Below are positions 7,461 to 17,095 of a stretch of DNA of 64,000 nt, one piece after another. Made by a program: the position numbers and the translations under genes. This stretch comes from Desulfobacterales bacterium (GTDB taxonomy: Bacteria; Desulfobacterota; Desulfobacteria; Desulfobacterales; JAFDDL01). Within the stretch, counting starts at the first letter, position 1; every line of letters starts with the position of its first letter. A model generated the notes under the pieces. The model was not told the DNA's origin. It saw only the letters and a list, made by a program, of their open reading frames with translations, and ran no database searches. Location of the stretch: contig JAVEYW010000011.1 in assembly GCA_034003325.1 (NCBI GenBank), positions 1 through 64,000 of the forward strand, read 5' to 3'.

Positions 7461-8870
7461 ATGGGCAGAGCGAGCATTGCTTACACGAACAAGGACTACG
7501 ACTCCCTGCGCCGGGAACTGCTGGCGCGGGTGCCGCAGCTCACCGACCGCTGGACCGACTTCAACGCGTCCGACCTCGGCGTGGTGTTGCTGGAACTCTT
7601 CTGCGGCATCGGCGATATGCTGGCCTACTATCTCGACGCCCAGGCGGCGGAGTCCTTCCTGCCCACCGCCCGTCAGCGGCAGAACGTCATCAACCTCTGC
7701 AAGCTTATCAGCTACCGGCTCGACGGGCCGGTGGCCGCAACCACCACCTTGCGTTTCTCCCTGGCCGCACCTTTCGACGCGGATCTGGTGATCCCGGCGG
7801 GAACGACGTGCAGGGCCCGTCTGGAAGAAAACGACATCGTGTTCGAGACGGCCGAAGACGCGACGATCCCTCGGAGCCGGACGAGCGTCGATGCAGGCGC
7901 GCGCCAGGGAAAACGCAAGACCGAGACCTTTACAGCAGACGGGGACACGGGCGACTCGATCATCCTTGCCGGAAAAGAAATCGCCCACGGTTCGATCCGT
8001 GTGTGGGTGCAGGACCAGGAATGGACCGAGGTCTCCCACTTTCAGGAAAGCGGTTCCGACTCGCGCCACTTCATGGCCGAGACCGACGCGCTGGACATCA
8101 CCCGGATCGTCTTCGGCGACGGATTGCGCGGAGCGGTTCCCGACTCCGGCGCGGAAATCCGCGTCCAGTACCTCGAAACCCTCGGGGCCGAAGGCAACCT
8201 GGGTCCCAATCTCGTCACCGAGCTTCTCACGGCCATCTACCTCGACGGCGGTCTGGTTCCCCTCGCGGTAACCAACCCGGTCCCGGCGACCGGCGGAGCC
8301 GCCCGCGAGACGCTGGAGCACGCCCGAAAACAGGCTCCGGCCGAGGTGCGCTCGCTCTGGAAAGCGGTCACCAAGGAGGATTACCTTGCCTTGGCGGAGG
8401 GATTCCCCGGTGTGGCCAAGGCCCAAATCCTCGACGTCAACGACTGCAAGAACATTCGCTACTACCAGGTCAACCTGGCCGTGGCCCCGGACGGCGGCGG
8501 TCCGCCGTCGATGCTTCTCAAGCAGGACCTCGCCGAATACCTGGAATCGCGCAAGGTCATCACCGTCGAGATCAACCTCTTCGATCCCGTCTACCGGCCG
8601 GTCTCGATTGACACGGAGGTGTTCGCCTATGCCGGCGAGGACCTCGACTTGGTTCGGAGCCGCGTCGAACAGGCATTGGCGGATTTCTTCGCCTTCGACC
8701 GCATGAGCTTCGGCGCACCGGTCCACTACTCGGATCTGGTAGCGCTTCTGGACGGCGTGCGTGGCGTGAGCCACGTGCGCATGTACACACCCATCCAGGA
8801 CGTTGACATCCGCGCCGGTCAGATCGCGGCGCTCGGTCAGGTCAACCTCGATGTGCGGAGGGCATCCTGA
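7461..8870 (+). CDS. Baseplate J/gp47-like wedge protein
   Basis: 469 residues. The N-terminal region (TDRWTDFNASDLGVVLLELF, then DMLAYYLDAQAAESFLPTAR) and the central GDGLRGAVPDSGAEIRVQYL, followed by GNLGPN, are typical of baseplate J/gp47 proteins. It forms the arms of the baseplate wedge together with gp25 and tail protein I. A 67-nt gap separates it from the gp25 gene, and its stop overlaps the next start (TGATG at 8868). Confidence 0.9.
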   Translation: MGRASIAYTNKDYDSLRRELLARVPQLTDRWTDFNASDLGVVLLELFCGIGDMLAYYLDAQAAESFLPTARQRQNVINLCKLISYRLDGPVAATTTLRFSLAAPFDADLVIPAGTTCRARLEENDIVFETAEDATIPRSRTSVDAGARQGKRKTETFTADGDTGDSIILAGKEIAHGSIRVWVQDQEWTEVSHFQESGSDSRHFMAETDALDITRIVFGDGLRGAVPDSGAEIRVQYLETLGAEGNLGPNLVTELLTAIYLDGGLVPLAVTNPVPATGGAARETLEHARKQAPAEVRSLWKAVTKEDYLALAEGFPGVAKAQILDVNDCKNIRYYQVNLAVAPDGGGPPSMLLKQDLAEYLESRKVITVEINLFDPVYRPVSIDTEVFAYAGEDLDLVRSRVEQALADFFAFDRMSFGAPVHYSDLVALLDGVRGVSHVRMYTPIQDVDIRAGQIAALGQVNLDVRRAS

Positions 8871-10441
8871 TGTCCTCCTACTTCGAAAAGAAACTCATCG
8901 ACCTCCTTCCGCCGCTCTACCGGGAGAGGGACGAGTCCGGCGATCTGGATGCCTTCCTCAAGGTCCCGGCCGCGAGTCTGGACGAGTTGAAGGCGCTGGC
9001 TGAACGCCTCCCCGAAATCTTCGACGTCGGGCGGTGCGAGGAGCGGTTCCTGCCGTTTCTCGGTGAGATCGTCGGTCACCGCTTCGATCCCACCGTCGAT
9101 GCCGCCGCCCAGCGCAGGCTTATCCGCGAGGCCATAGAGATTTACCGGCGCAAGAGCACCATCCCCGCCATCGGCCGCTCGCTCGTTGACATCGGGTGGG
9201 AGGGGCGCATCGAGGAGACTTTTCACAAAGCGCTGCGCCTGAACCGCCGTTCGGTTGTCGGACGGGCGAAGCTTCCTGGGCTGATCTACAGCCTGGGCGT
9301 CTACCGCATCGACAGCGACAACCTCGTCCAGGGAGTCCGGGATGCGCTGCCCTTCCATCATCCCGTCGGTACGCGGGTGTTCTTCCTGCAGTGGCTCTAC
9401 ACGCTCTTGTCGATGGAATCGGATTTCGAGGCGATCATCAAGAAGGTCGTCGAGCGCGTGTGTCTCGGGCATCTGCACGAAACCTTCGTGGTCAACCACA
9501 ACGCCCTGAACACCGATTTCCACCTCACCCGCAAGAACAAAACCTGGGGTTGGTGGCGGATCACCGACGGCACCACGCTCATGCAGGACATCGAGCGCGC
9601 CGCAGTGTGCGTCTCCCGCTGGCATGGTCGATCTCCCCGGTTCCGCCTGAACACCGGCAACCTCAATATCGAACGCCTGCCGAACCTCTGGGTCAGCGAA
9701 CGGCGGGCGTCGTTCTGCTGCGAGATCGAAACCAAGCCCGCAGTGGAACCGGGCGTCTCGTTCATCCGGCTGGCGGGCCAGTACCTGAATCGTTCGCGCC
9801 TGAATCGCTCCGCTCAGTCTTGCCGGATCAAGTTCCGGCAGAAAGGTCTGCTCTCGGAAGCCGTTCAGGATGCGCCCGACCTCGCGGGAGACCGTCGCAC
9901 ACACCGGTACGGGAAGCGGTCGCGGCTCTCTCATTGGTTCCGCGTCGGGCATTCGAGGCTCGGGAGGGACGACAAGGTCTCCGGCGCGGCCGTGGGCCGT
10001 CACCTGTTCATCACCGCCTACGCCGACTCCCAATGGTCGGAGGTCTCCGGGGCATGGGACATCGTCGACCGCTGGCGCGCCCGTAGGCCCGGCTTCTCCC
10101 TGAACAACAAGGCGCTCAACCTCGCTGAATTGACCGACGCCTATGTAACCGAAGCCCGTGCATCCTTCGAGATGGACGTGGACACGGGCATACCGCGCCG
10201 CAGACGCGTGGAGACGCTCCTGCTCAACCGCCGCAGGCTGAATCACACAGGCTTGCTCCTGTCGGTGGATCGGACCCGGCCCATGCGGCTCGGCTCGATG
10301 CCGCTCAACGGGTCGGGCTTCCGCAAGTCGAAGCCGTGCCTCCGCTGGCGCTACCGGCAGCGGGACGATCACGCCGAGGCGATGGCCGGTTTCGAGGCGG
10401 CGGCGAACCAATACACGGTCACGCAATGGCCTGCGGCATAG
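8870..10441 (+). CDS. Phage tail protein I-like (P2 gpI type), extended
   Basis: 523 residues. The first ~170 residues match tail protein I (LLPPLYRERDESGDLDAFL, LPFLGEIVGHRFD, RRLIREAIEIYRRKSTIPAI), which occupies the baseplate between J and the fibres. The remaining ~350 residues are extra: three or so repeated beta modules with patterns like 'RFRLNTGNLNIERLPNLWVSE' and 'GFSLNNKALNLAELTDAYVTE'. These may form a fibre-docking surface. The length is more than twice that of P2 gpI. It begins at the stop of the J gene. Confidence 0.8.
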   Translation: MSSYFEKKLIDLLPPLYRERDESGDLDAFLKVPAASLDELKALAERLPEIFDVGRCEERFLPFLGEIVGHRFDPTVDAAAQRRLIREAIEIYRRKSTIPAIGRSLVDIGWEGRIEETFHKALRLNRRSVVGRAKLPGLIYSLGVYRIDSDNLVQGVRDALPFHHPVGTRVFFLQWLYTLLSMESDFEAIIKKVVERVCLGHLHETFVVNHNALNTDFHLTRKNKTWGWWRITDGTTLMQDIERAAVCVSRWHGRSPRFRLNTGNLNIERLPNLWVSERRASFCCEIETKPAVEPGVSFIRLAGQYLNRSRLNRSAQSCRIKFRQKGLLSEAVQDAPDLAGDRRTHRYGKRSRLSHWFRVGHSRLGRDDKVSGAAVGRHLFITAYADSQWSEVSGAWDIVDRWRARRPGFSLNNKALNLAELTDAYVTEARASFEMDVDTGIPRRRRVETLLLNRRRLNHTGLLLSVDRTRPMRLGSMPLNGSGFRKSKPCLRWRYRQRDDHAEAMAGFEAAANQYTVTQWPAA

Positions 10442-10450
10442 GAGAGATCG

Positions 10451-11044
10451 ATGGCGATACACCTGTACGAAGACATCACATTGACCCAGCGCGTGTCCGA
10501 AGGGGACCTCGCGAACCCTGATGACGACACCTACAACGGCACGGACGGGGAAACGAAAGACAAGGAGCTGTTCCTCGCCAACGAGCAGACCACCCTGGCA
10601 TCCGCCTTGGCGTCGGGGGAGACATCTCTGCAACTCTCAGCGCCGCTCTCCGTTGACGGCGAAATCATCATCGTCGACGACGAACAGATGCGCATCCTGA
10701 GCGGCGGCGGGACAACCGTCCTCGCCGTGGAACGTGGCTACGGAGGCACAACCCCGGCCGCCCATGATGCGGGTGCCGTGGTCTATTCCGGCTACGACTA
10801 TACCGGGCTGGTGATCGAGCCGGTGGATGTCTCCGGGGGCGATGAGTCGGATTGGTACGCGTTGGCGCTGACGCAGGCGGGACTCGACACCGCCGTCGGA
10901 GGCGCGCCGCTCAACTTGGGCGACAAGGCGCACAACGCGACCCTCTCGTTCTGGCGTCGCTGCACGGTGCCGGCCGGAACGCCGGTGCAAAACAAAACCG
11001 ACATCAAGCTCCGGATCACCGGTACGGAAAACCCGATCCTGTAG
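10451..11044 (+). CDS. Tail-associated protein, unknown
   Basis: 197 residues with a mostly beta pattern. A central piece (SVDGEIIIVDDEQMRILSGG, then VERGYGGTTPAAHDAG) resembles the small 'interface/attachment' modules found in phage tail appendages, where an E(R/Q)GxxGTxxxxH motif is common. Start ATG 10451 with GGAGAG upstream. It lies in the tail-fibre part of the operon. No specific function can be assigned. Confidence 0.5.
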   Translation: MAIHLYEDITLTQRVSEGDLANPDDDTYNGTDGETKDKELFLANEQTTLASALASGETSLQLSAPLSVDGEIIIVDDEQMRILSGGGTTVLAVERGYGGTTPAAHDAGAVVYSGYDYTGLVIEPVDVSGGDESDWYALALTQAGLDTAVGGAPLNLGDKAHNATLSFWRRCTVPAGTPVQNKTDIKLRITGTENPIL

Positions 11045-11053
11045 GAGGAACGT

Positions 11054-12040
11054 ATGGCCTATCACAACACGTCCGGCACAGCCGCCAACACGGCCGACCT
11101 GCTTGTCCGGCTGAAGGACTTTCTGGTGGGAACGGTCGGGTGGTCTCTCCACGACGACCGGTCCGGCGACGCCGAGCCCAGCTACGTGCTGACCTCCGCG
11201 GGAGAGAGCGGCTCCGAAGATATCTTCATCCGTTTTGTCAACGACACCGCGGCCGACCGTATTGCGGTCCGGGCCTACCTTTACTGGGACGCGGTGACGC
11301 ACGCGGGCGTGAAGGAGGCGTTTCAAACCAGTTACACCTACATCAAGACCGTGGACGCTTCAGCTTTCCTGTATTGGATTTACGCCGACAAGGATCATGT
11401 CTTCATCGTTACCAAGATCGTCGCCACTTACTACGGGCAGTACAGTGGCCTGATCAAACGCTTTTGGTCGGGGGCGGTGGCGGTCACCCAGGCGGCGGCC
11501 GGACCCGGCGCGGACATCACGCTGCAGGTCAACGACGCCTCCATTTTCACGGTGGGCTCGAGCTACATCATCAAAGATGACGCCGGGATCGAGCGCGTCC
11601 AGGTATCCGCTGTCGATACGGTTTCCATCCCCGATACGGTCACTCTGGCGAGCCTCGTGAGCGCATACGCAGTCGGAGCGAAGATCGGCGAAGACCCGCA
11701 GCCGGTCGTGGTCGGACACTACCAGTCCCCGGGCAGTTTTTACGCCATCAACAAGTTCGACGGCTGGGCGAGCGCGGCCGGACAGACCGGATCGTGCGCC
11801 GCAGCTCACGGCAATTTCCAGACCGCCGCCAATCCCGACCAACGATACGGACTGGTCACCATGTTCCCCTGGCTCGTCGCGCACACGACCGCGGCTTACA
11901 AGGAATTGCGCGGTGAGTTGATCGAAGTCTATGCCATCGGCAGCGGTGCGGCCGATTCGGAGGACGTGCTCACGTTAAACGGCGCCTCCTACAAGATTTT
12001 CAACCTGTCCGGTCCGGGCTGGTGCGCGGTGAAGGAGTGA
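11054..12040 (+). CDS. Tail-associated protein, unknown (beta-rich)
   Basis: 328 residues. The N-terminal half has alternating strands (AVRAYLYWDAVTHAGVKEAF, FLYWIYADKDHVFIVTKIV). The middle holds an insertion (ITLQVNDASIFTVGSSYIIK) comparable to the interface module in the preceding gene. The last 120 residues include a NPDQRYGLVTMFPW stretch. ATG follows AGGAGGAACGT. Probably a structural part of the tail tip or fibre network; no named family recognised. Confidence 0.5.
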   Translation: MAYHNTSGTAANTADLLVRLKDFLVGTVGWSLHDDRSGDAEPSYVLTSAGESGSEDIFIRFVNDTAADRIAVRAYLYWDAVTHAGVKEAFQTSYTYIKTVDASAFLYWIYADKDHVFIVTKIVATYYGQYSGLIKRFWSGAVAVTQAAAGPGADITLQVNDASIFTVGSSYIIKDDAGIERVQVSAVDTVSIPDTVTLASLVSAYAVGAKIGEDPQPVVVGHYQSPGSFYAINKFDGWASAAGQTGSCAAAHGNFQTAANPDQRYGLVTMFPWLVAHTTAAYKELRGELIEVYAIGSGAADSEDVLTLNGASYKIFNLSGPGWCAVKE

Positions 12041-12044
12041 TTCC

Positions 12045-12176
12045 ATGGCGGTGAAATCTGGAAATAAGAAGGAGATTGCGGCGAACCCCGGACATCTGAC
12101 CCAGATGTTCCGGGTGATCCGGAACGTCGGCAAAGCGAACAAAATCACCGGGAGGCTGAGACGTGGCAACCCGTAG
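12045..12176 (+). CDS. Very small basic protein (43 aa) in tail operon
   Basis: An ATG at 12045 opens a 43-residue basic frame (MAVKSGNKKEIAANPGHL start, ending RLRRGNP) that stops at TAG 12174-12176 inside the start of the next gene (GTG at 12163). The 14-nt overlap and the +4 spacing from the previous stop fit a coupled phage micro-gene. Lys/Arg-rich with no domain. It may be a chaperone-like or regulatory peptide, or not translated. Confidence 0.4.
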   Translation: MAVKSGNKKEIAANPGHLTQMFRVIRNVGKANKITGRLRRGNP

Positions 12177-12624
12177 CGGAAACACACTCTCCGTCCGGCC
12201 CTTCCCGGGCTCCGTGGTTCCAATGAACCGCGCCCAGATGCCAGCCTTGCCGGCGGTCATTTTCGAAGCCGTCGGAGCGGCGTCGACGACGCGGACCATC
12301 CGGCGCGAAGAGGACGCGGCCCTGCGGATCACGGCGGAGGTGAACGCCTATGCCGACACCCAGGCCGTGGTCGTGAGATCGATTCTGCGGAGCTTCGACC
12401 TGCGCGAATGGGTGGTCCGTTTTCCGGCCGTCCTCTCCGACGCGGCCGTTCGGGTTCACCGACTTATGGAACGTCGCAGCGATACCCGTTTCGTGGTTTT
12501 CGCCGAGATCGAACGGACGTCGGACTCGGCCCAACTCGTGGTGCGCGAGGCGACCGGTCAAGCGGACGCCCGCCTGACCGTCTTCGCCGTGCTGATCCGC
12601 GAAGGCCACTCGATCCAGACCTGA
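12163..12624 (+). CDS. Hypothetical tail protein (GTG start)
   Basis: 153 residues starting at GTG 12163 with GGGAGGC upstream. It is a beta/alpha pattern rich in Arg and Val, with repeated 'VVVRSILRSFDLREWVVRFP' and 'FVVFAEIERTSDSAQLVVRE' style segments. Placed among fibre genes. No family could be recognised; it keeps the operon's strand and GC content and has good ribosome-site spacing, so it is probably a real gene. Confidence 0.5.
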   Translation: MATRSGNTLSVRPFPGSVVPMNRAQMPALPAVIFEAVGAASTTRTIRREEDAALRITAEVNAYADTQAVVVRSILRSFDLREWVVRFPAVLSDAAVRVHRLMERRSDTRFVVFAEIERTSDSAQLVVREATGQADARLTVFAVLIREGHSIQT

Positions 12625-12637
12625 AGGAGGAATACGT

Positions 12638-13171
12638 ATGTCACTTGGACTCATCGTCAAAACAGGCCGCATCCTCACCGCTCGGTTGCTCATGGGCGAT
12701 CCCATCGAGGGCATCACCCATTGCGCCATCGGCGACGGGGACGCCACGTTCACCGATCCCGTCAATCCGCCCGCGCCGGACATCGATCAGACAGCGCTGA
12801 AGAACGAGCGGGCCCGCAAAAAGCACTACAAACGGACCTTTCTTAAAGAAGACCCGGAAGGGACGCTCATCGTCAACGGCATCCATTACATCGAAACCGG
12901 CGAGGAGACCCAGACCATCGGGGTCTTCTTCCGCTTCGAGGAAAACGAAGCCAACGGCATCACCATCCGGGAATACGGCTTCTTCGGCGGTGACGTGGCC
13001 TACATCGCCGGACTCCAGTCCGATTATGCCGCGAATGGCGTTTATCACCCCGACACCAACCCTACCGGTGAGGTGCTCGATCCCGGCTACCTGTACGAAG
13101 TGAAGAACATCCCCGATTTCAACAAGACCTCGGACACGCGGGTGGAGCTGGTCGGGGTCATCAAGATTTAG
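12638..13171 (+). CDS. Tail-collar/fibre N-terminal-like protein
   Basis: 177 residues. The opening GLIVKTGRILTARLLMGDPI, then THCAIGDGDATF, and later ETQTIGVFFRFEENEANGITIREYGFFGGD match the general layout of phage tail-collar fibre N-terminal proteins, where an 'A(I/V)G(D/T)G' turn and an 'I(R/K)E(Y/I)G(L/F)F' strand are conserved. These attach fibres to the baseplate. GAAGGAGGAA precedes ATG 12638. Assignment is by motif resemblance only. Confidence 0.6.
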   Translation: MSLGLIVKTGRILTARLLMGDPIEGITHCAIGDGDATFTDPVNPPAPDIDQTALKNERARKKHYKRTFLKEDPEGTLIVNGIHYIETGEETQTIGVFFRFEENEANGITIREYGFFGGDVAYIAGLQSDYAANGVYHPDTNPTGEVLDPGYLYEVKNIPDFNKTSDTRVELVGVIKI

Positions 13172-13182
13172 GAGGAAAAACC

Positions 13183-16100
13183 ATGTCCATTTCGCGCGAT
13201 ACGTTCGACCCGACAAAAAACTACAAGCGGGTCCGCTACCACCAGGACCGGGACCTGCTCGACTCGGAGCTCAACGAGCAGCAGGACATCATCAACCAAG
13301 AGCGCAGGAAGCTCGCGGATATCCTCTTCAAAGAAGGGGCCATCGTCAGCGGCTTCGGCGTGACGGTCGCGGCCAACGTGCTCACCGTGGCCGAAGGGAT
13401 AGTCTACATCGACGGCTGTCTGGAGCGCGTGCCCGGAGCGGTGCTCACCTACGACCCGGCCAAGACGAGCGGCGCGGATTACGTCTACGTCGAGCTTCTT
13501 AAATACAACTACGGATACAACCAGGACGCCGTGCTCATCAACCCTGCGACGGGTGAACCGACCGCGGAGCGGGAAAAGTGGGTCCTGTCGCTCAAGGATC
13601 ATGACACGAGCGGCGAGGCGTTGCCCAACAATGTGACACAGCGCAAGGTGGTCGCGGTCCACAAGTTCGACCGCGAGACCGGCGACGTGACAGCGACCGT
13701 CCGCGAGAAGTCGAATCTCTATCTGCAGGACCTGCTCGGGACGCTGCCGGGAAGCCGCATCACCGTGGCGTCGATCACCGAGGATCAACTCGCCTTCGCC
13801 GCCGCCGAGGGGCTGAACTCGCTTCTCCAGAACCTGGCCGAGCGGACTTACGACCAGGCCGGCAGTTATCTGGTCAAGGGACTCGACAGCTTCATCGGCG
13901 ACAACGACGGCGAGAACGTCGAGGTGATCACCAACGCGGGCCGCGCTTACATCCAAGGCTTCCGTCTGCAGAAAGACATGCCCACCACGACCCTGGTGCC
14001 CAAGTCCACGGCCGTCAAGTCGGTCCGCGGCGAACAGAAGACCTACGTGGTCGGCACCCGGCGCTATGCGCTCAACAACACGCCCCTCAAGGAAACCACC
14101 CAGGTCGAGGGCATCGTCGAGATCGTCTCCAACATCACCCGCGGATCGGTGGGCGGCGGCGAGGACCTGCTCGTCCCCAACCCGGTGGTGGACATCCTCG
14201 AGGTGAGCCAGGGAGCGACGGTCTTCCAGGAAGGCGCGGACTGGCAGCAATCCGGCAACTACGTGGACTGGCTGGGTTCGGGCAACGAGCCCGCCATCGG
14301 GACGACGTACACCGTCCGCTGGACCTACACCAAGCAGATGATCGAGGGGACGGACTACGCGGACGGAGGCTGGTTCGGACGCTCGGGGCACCCGACGGCG
14401 GACGAGTATTTCTACCTGGTCACCGTTCAGAGCGCCACCGGTGAGACTCAATACGATTCCGCTAAAGTCGTGTCGCGCGATACCCTGACCGGGGAAATCA
14501 ACCGCCTCTCCTGGCTGCCGGTCAGCGGGGCGACCGGGTACCGCATCTACCGCGGCACCCAGAACACGGTCCGCGCCGATTTCCAGCGGCTCAAGGACGT
14601 CGCCGCCGGGGTCACGTCGTACATCGACGACGGCGTGGACGAGATCGTGGGCGGCAACCCGCCCGCATCCAACACGAGCGGCCTGACCATGTCCCCCGTG
14701 CAGATCGAACCGGGCAACCTTTCCATCATCAACTTCGGCCGCACCGACATCGGCGACGAGCCGGTGGGCGGTTCCAACTGCAGCATCGACTATGACTACT
14801 ACATCGGACGCAAGGACATCATCTACGCCACCACCCGCGAGATCAAACGGCTGGAAGGCGCTCCGGCGGACTGGCCGAAGCTGCCCATCGTCCCGGAAGG
14901 CACGCTCGGACTGTGCAGCGTCGATTGTCCGCCGAACTCGGTTGACTTGACGGTCTTCAATTTCGGGCTGACCCGCATCACCATGGACCAGATCCACGAG
15001 ATCATCAAGGACGTCGAGGACTTGAAGTACAACGACGCCCAGTTCCAGATGAACAACGAGCTCCAGAACCGGGACGCCCAGACCAAGAAGGGCGTCTATT
15101 CCGATGACTTCTCGAACGACGCCCAGTCCGACATTTACCACAGCGAGTGGAGCGCCCGCATCGATGAGGTACGGCAATTCGCCGCCCCGAACCGAGCAGC
15201 CACGCCGCAGGTGCTCGATGTTGACTCCGCCGGGAGTGACGCCCTTTTCAAGGACAGCCTCGTTCTCCTGCCGGGCACGGAGCTCGTACTCATCGAGCAG
15301 ACCGACTGGTCCGAAGACAAGAACATCAATCCCTACGCCGTGTTCGAAAAACCAGACGCCGCCGTGGAGGTGACGCCGAATATCGGTCGGCGCGGTCAGA
15401 CAGGCGTGGCTGTGGTCGGTTCCAACTTCACCCCCGGCGCGACCGGTGTGACGGTGCGCTGCGACGGGAAGGTGGTGGCTTCAGGTCTCAGCGGCGACGC
15501 AGTGGGCAGAGTCATCGCCTCCTTCGTCATTCCCGACGATGTCCGCAACGGCAACCGCGTGGTCGAAATGACCGACGGCACCTACTCGGCGCAAGCCAAC
15601 CTTCAGGTCAACGATCCCCTGGTCATCACGCGAATCGAAAGGGTCGTGGTCAACCGCACCATCGTGCAGCGTCAGACCATCATCCAGCAGGTGCCGCCGC
15701 GCATCATCCGCGTCCCCGTGGTGCGAACCGTATGGCGCTGGCGTTGGGTGACCCGCCGCCGGGACCCGCTTGCGCAGACTTTCAGCTTCGGGGAGAACCG
15801 GGTCATCTCCGCCGTGGGGCTTCACTTCACGCAGAAAGACGCTTCCATCCCCGTAACCATTCAGATCCGCGGTGTCACGACCGGGCTTCCCAACGAGGTC
15901 ATCCTGGCCGAGAAGGTCATCGCTCCGAGCGAGATCGCCTTAGGTTCCGAGACCAAAATCGTCTTCGACGATCCCTTCTACGCGGAGGCGAACACCAGTT
16001 ACGCAGTCGTGCTGCTGACCAACAGCACCAATTACCGGGTGCGCATCGCCACGCTGGGCCGCCTGGGACAAAACGGGGTCATCACCCGTCAGACTTACAC

Positions 16101-16776
16101 CGCCGGCGTGTTGCTGGAAAGCTCGAACGCCGAAACCTGGACGCCGCTCAACAGCTCCGATCTCACCATGAGAATCTACGGCTACGACTTCCAGTCCGAA
16201 GGCGAGGTCCGCTTCCAGCCCATCACCGGTGTGCAGTTCAGCGACCTGAACCTGGATGAGTATTCGTCCATTCCGGAGGGCTGCGGCATTGTCTGGGAAT
16301 ACTCGACCGACGACGGGATGACTTGGGACGCCATTGTGCCGGCGGAAGAGGAGCGGCTGCCCAACCTCGGTGCGCAGGTGCTTGTGAGGGCGATCCTCTC
16401 CTCCAACGTTCCCAACGACTCCCCTGTGCTGAACTACAAGGACGTCAACCTCATCGGGTATCTCAACGACCCGACGGGCGCTTATTTGAACCGTGAGAAC
16501 GAACTCACCCAGGGTGTCTCCTCCACCAAGGTCTACACGCAGATGAACATCCCCAGCGGGACCACCATTGATTGGTTCGCCTCCAACGACGGCGGGTCAA
16601 CCTGGGAACCGATGTCGATCCAGATAACGCGGGAGATTGACCAGGAGTGGACGGAGTACACGCTCACCAGAACCTTCACAGATCCGAACGGAAACAAGGT
16701 CCGCTACAAGGCGGAGATGACCGGCAACAACCTGGTGTATCCGAGGATTCACACCCTCGGTGCGACGTTGAGCTGA
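13183..16776 (+). CDS. Large DUF4815-type tail protein with FN3-like and IPT/TIG domains
   Basis: 1197 residues, the largest protein of the prophage part. Residues 1-~400 fit the DUF4815 tail domain (FDPTKNYKRVRYHQDRDLLD, LNEQQDIINQERR, then GYNQDAVLINPATGEPTAER). Residues ~405-485 look like a fibronectin type III insert (ATGYRIYRGTQN), ~726-810 like an IPT/TIG Ig domain (VTPNIGRRGQTGVAVVGSNF). A Val/Arg/Trp-rich hinge follows at ~818-867, and then a jelly-roll-like part (DPLAQTFSFGENRVISAVGL). It is probably a long tail-tip or fibre-network protein contacting the host. Start ATG 13183 with TAGGAGGAAAA. Confidence 0.75.
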   Translation: MSISRDTFDPTKNYKRVRYHQDRDLLDSELNEQQDIINQERRKLADILFKEGAIVSGFGVTVAANVLTVAEGIVYIDGCLERVPGAVLTYDPAKTSGADYVYVELLKYNYGYNQDAVLINPATGEPTAEREKWVLSLKDHDTSGEALPNNVTQRKVVAVHKFDRETGDVTATVREKSNLYLQDLLGTLPGSRITVASITEDQLAFAAAEGLNSLLQNLAERTYDQAGSYLVKGLDSFIGDNDGENVEVITNAGRAYIQGFRLQKDMPTTTLVPKSTAVKSVRGEQKTYVVGTRRYALNNTPLKETTQVEGIVEIVSNITRGSVGGGEDLLVPNPVVDILEVSQGATVFQEGADWQQSGNYVDWLGSGNEPAIGTTYTVRWTYTKQMIEGTDYADGGWFGRSGHPTADEYFYLVTVQSATGETQYDSAKVVSRDTLTGEINRLSWLPVSGATGYRIYRGTQNTVRADFQRLKDVAAGVTSYIDDGVDEIVGGNPPASNTSGLTMSPVQIEPGNLSIINFGRTDIGDEPVGGSNCSIDYDYYIGRKDIIYATTREIKRLEGAPADWPKLPIVPEGTLGLCSVDCPPNSVDLTVFNFGLTRITMDQIHEIIKDVEDLKYNDAQFQMNNELQNRDAQTKKGVYSDDFSNDAQSDIYHSEWSARIDEVRQFAAPNRAATPQVLDVDSAGSDALFKDSLVLLPGTELVLIEQTDWSEDKNINPYAVFEKPDAAVEVTPNIGRRGQTGVAVVGSNFTPGATGVTVRCDGKVVASGLSGDAVGRVIASFVIPDDVRNGNRVVEMTDGTYSAQANLQVNDPLVITRIERVVVNRTIVQRQTIIQQVPPRIIRVPVVRTVWRWRWVTRRRDPLAQTFSFGENRVISAVGLHFTQKDASIPVTIQIRGVTTGLPNEVILAEKVIAPSEIALGSETKIVFDDPFYAEANTSYAVVLLTNSTNYRVRIATLGRLGQNGVITRQTYTAGVLLESSNAETWTPLNSSDLTMRIYGYDFQSEGEVRFQPITGVQFSDLNLDEYSSIPEGCGIVWEYSTDDGMTWDAIVPAEEERLPNLGAQVLVRAILSSNVPNDSPVLNYKDVNLIGYLNDPTGAYLNRENELTQGVSSTKVYTQMNIPSGTTIDWFASNDGGSTWEPMSIQITREIDQEWTEYTLTRTFTDPNGNKVRYKAEMTGNNLVYPRIHTLGATLS

Positions 16777-16789
16777 TCGGAGGAATGCC

Positions 16790-17095
16790 ATGATCGTTCG
16801 CAGACAAGGCGGATTGACCGAGTTCATTCCGTCACCACAGGAAAAACGCGAGGGCGTCCTGCGGGATCACACGCTCGATTTGCTTGCCAACCTCGACGCC
16901 CGCATGCGGCGCATCGAGGAGCGACACGGCATCTCCACGGACGCCGCCGAGGCGTTCGCCGGACTCATGGCCCGCATCCGGCGGGAGGAACTCGAAGCCG
17001 GGCGGATCAACCGGGAACTGATGGACGCCGGATACCTACATGAAGACCTGTCCGCCGCGGCGCTTGCGGCGCAGGCCGGGAGGAACCAACTATGA
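16790..17095 (+). CDS. Small helical protein, unknown
   Basis: 101 residues, alpha-helical and charged (RDHTLDLLANLDARMRRIEE, RIRREELEAGRINRELMDAG). ATG 16790 with GGAGGAATGCC. It overlaps the start of the next gene by 4 nt (ATGA). It may be a fibre-assembly chaperone, as small helical proteins between fibre genes often are, but no motif proves it. Confidence 0.5.
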   Translation: MIVRRQGGLTEFIPSPQEKREGVLRDHTLDLLANLDARMRRIEERHGISTDAAEAFAGLMARIRREELEAGRINRELMDAGYLHEDLSAAALAAQAGRNQL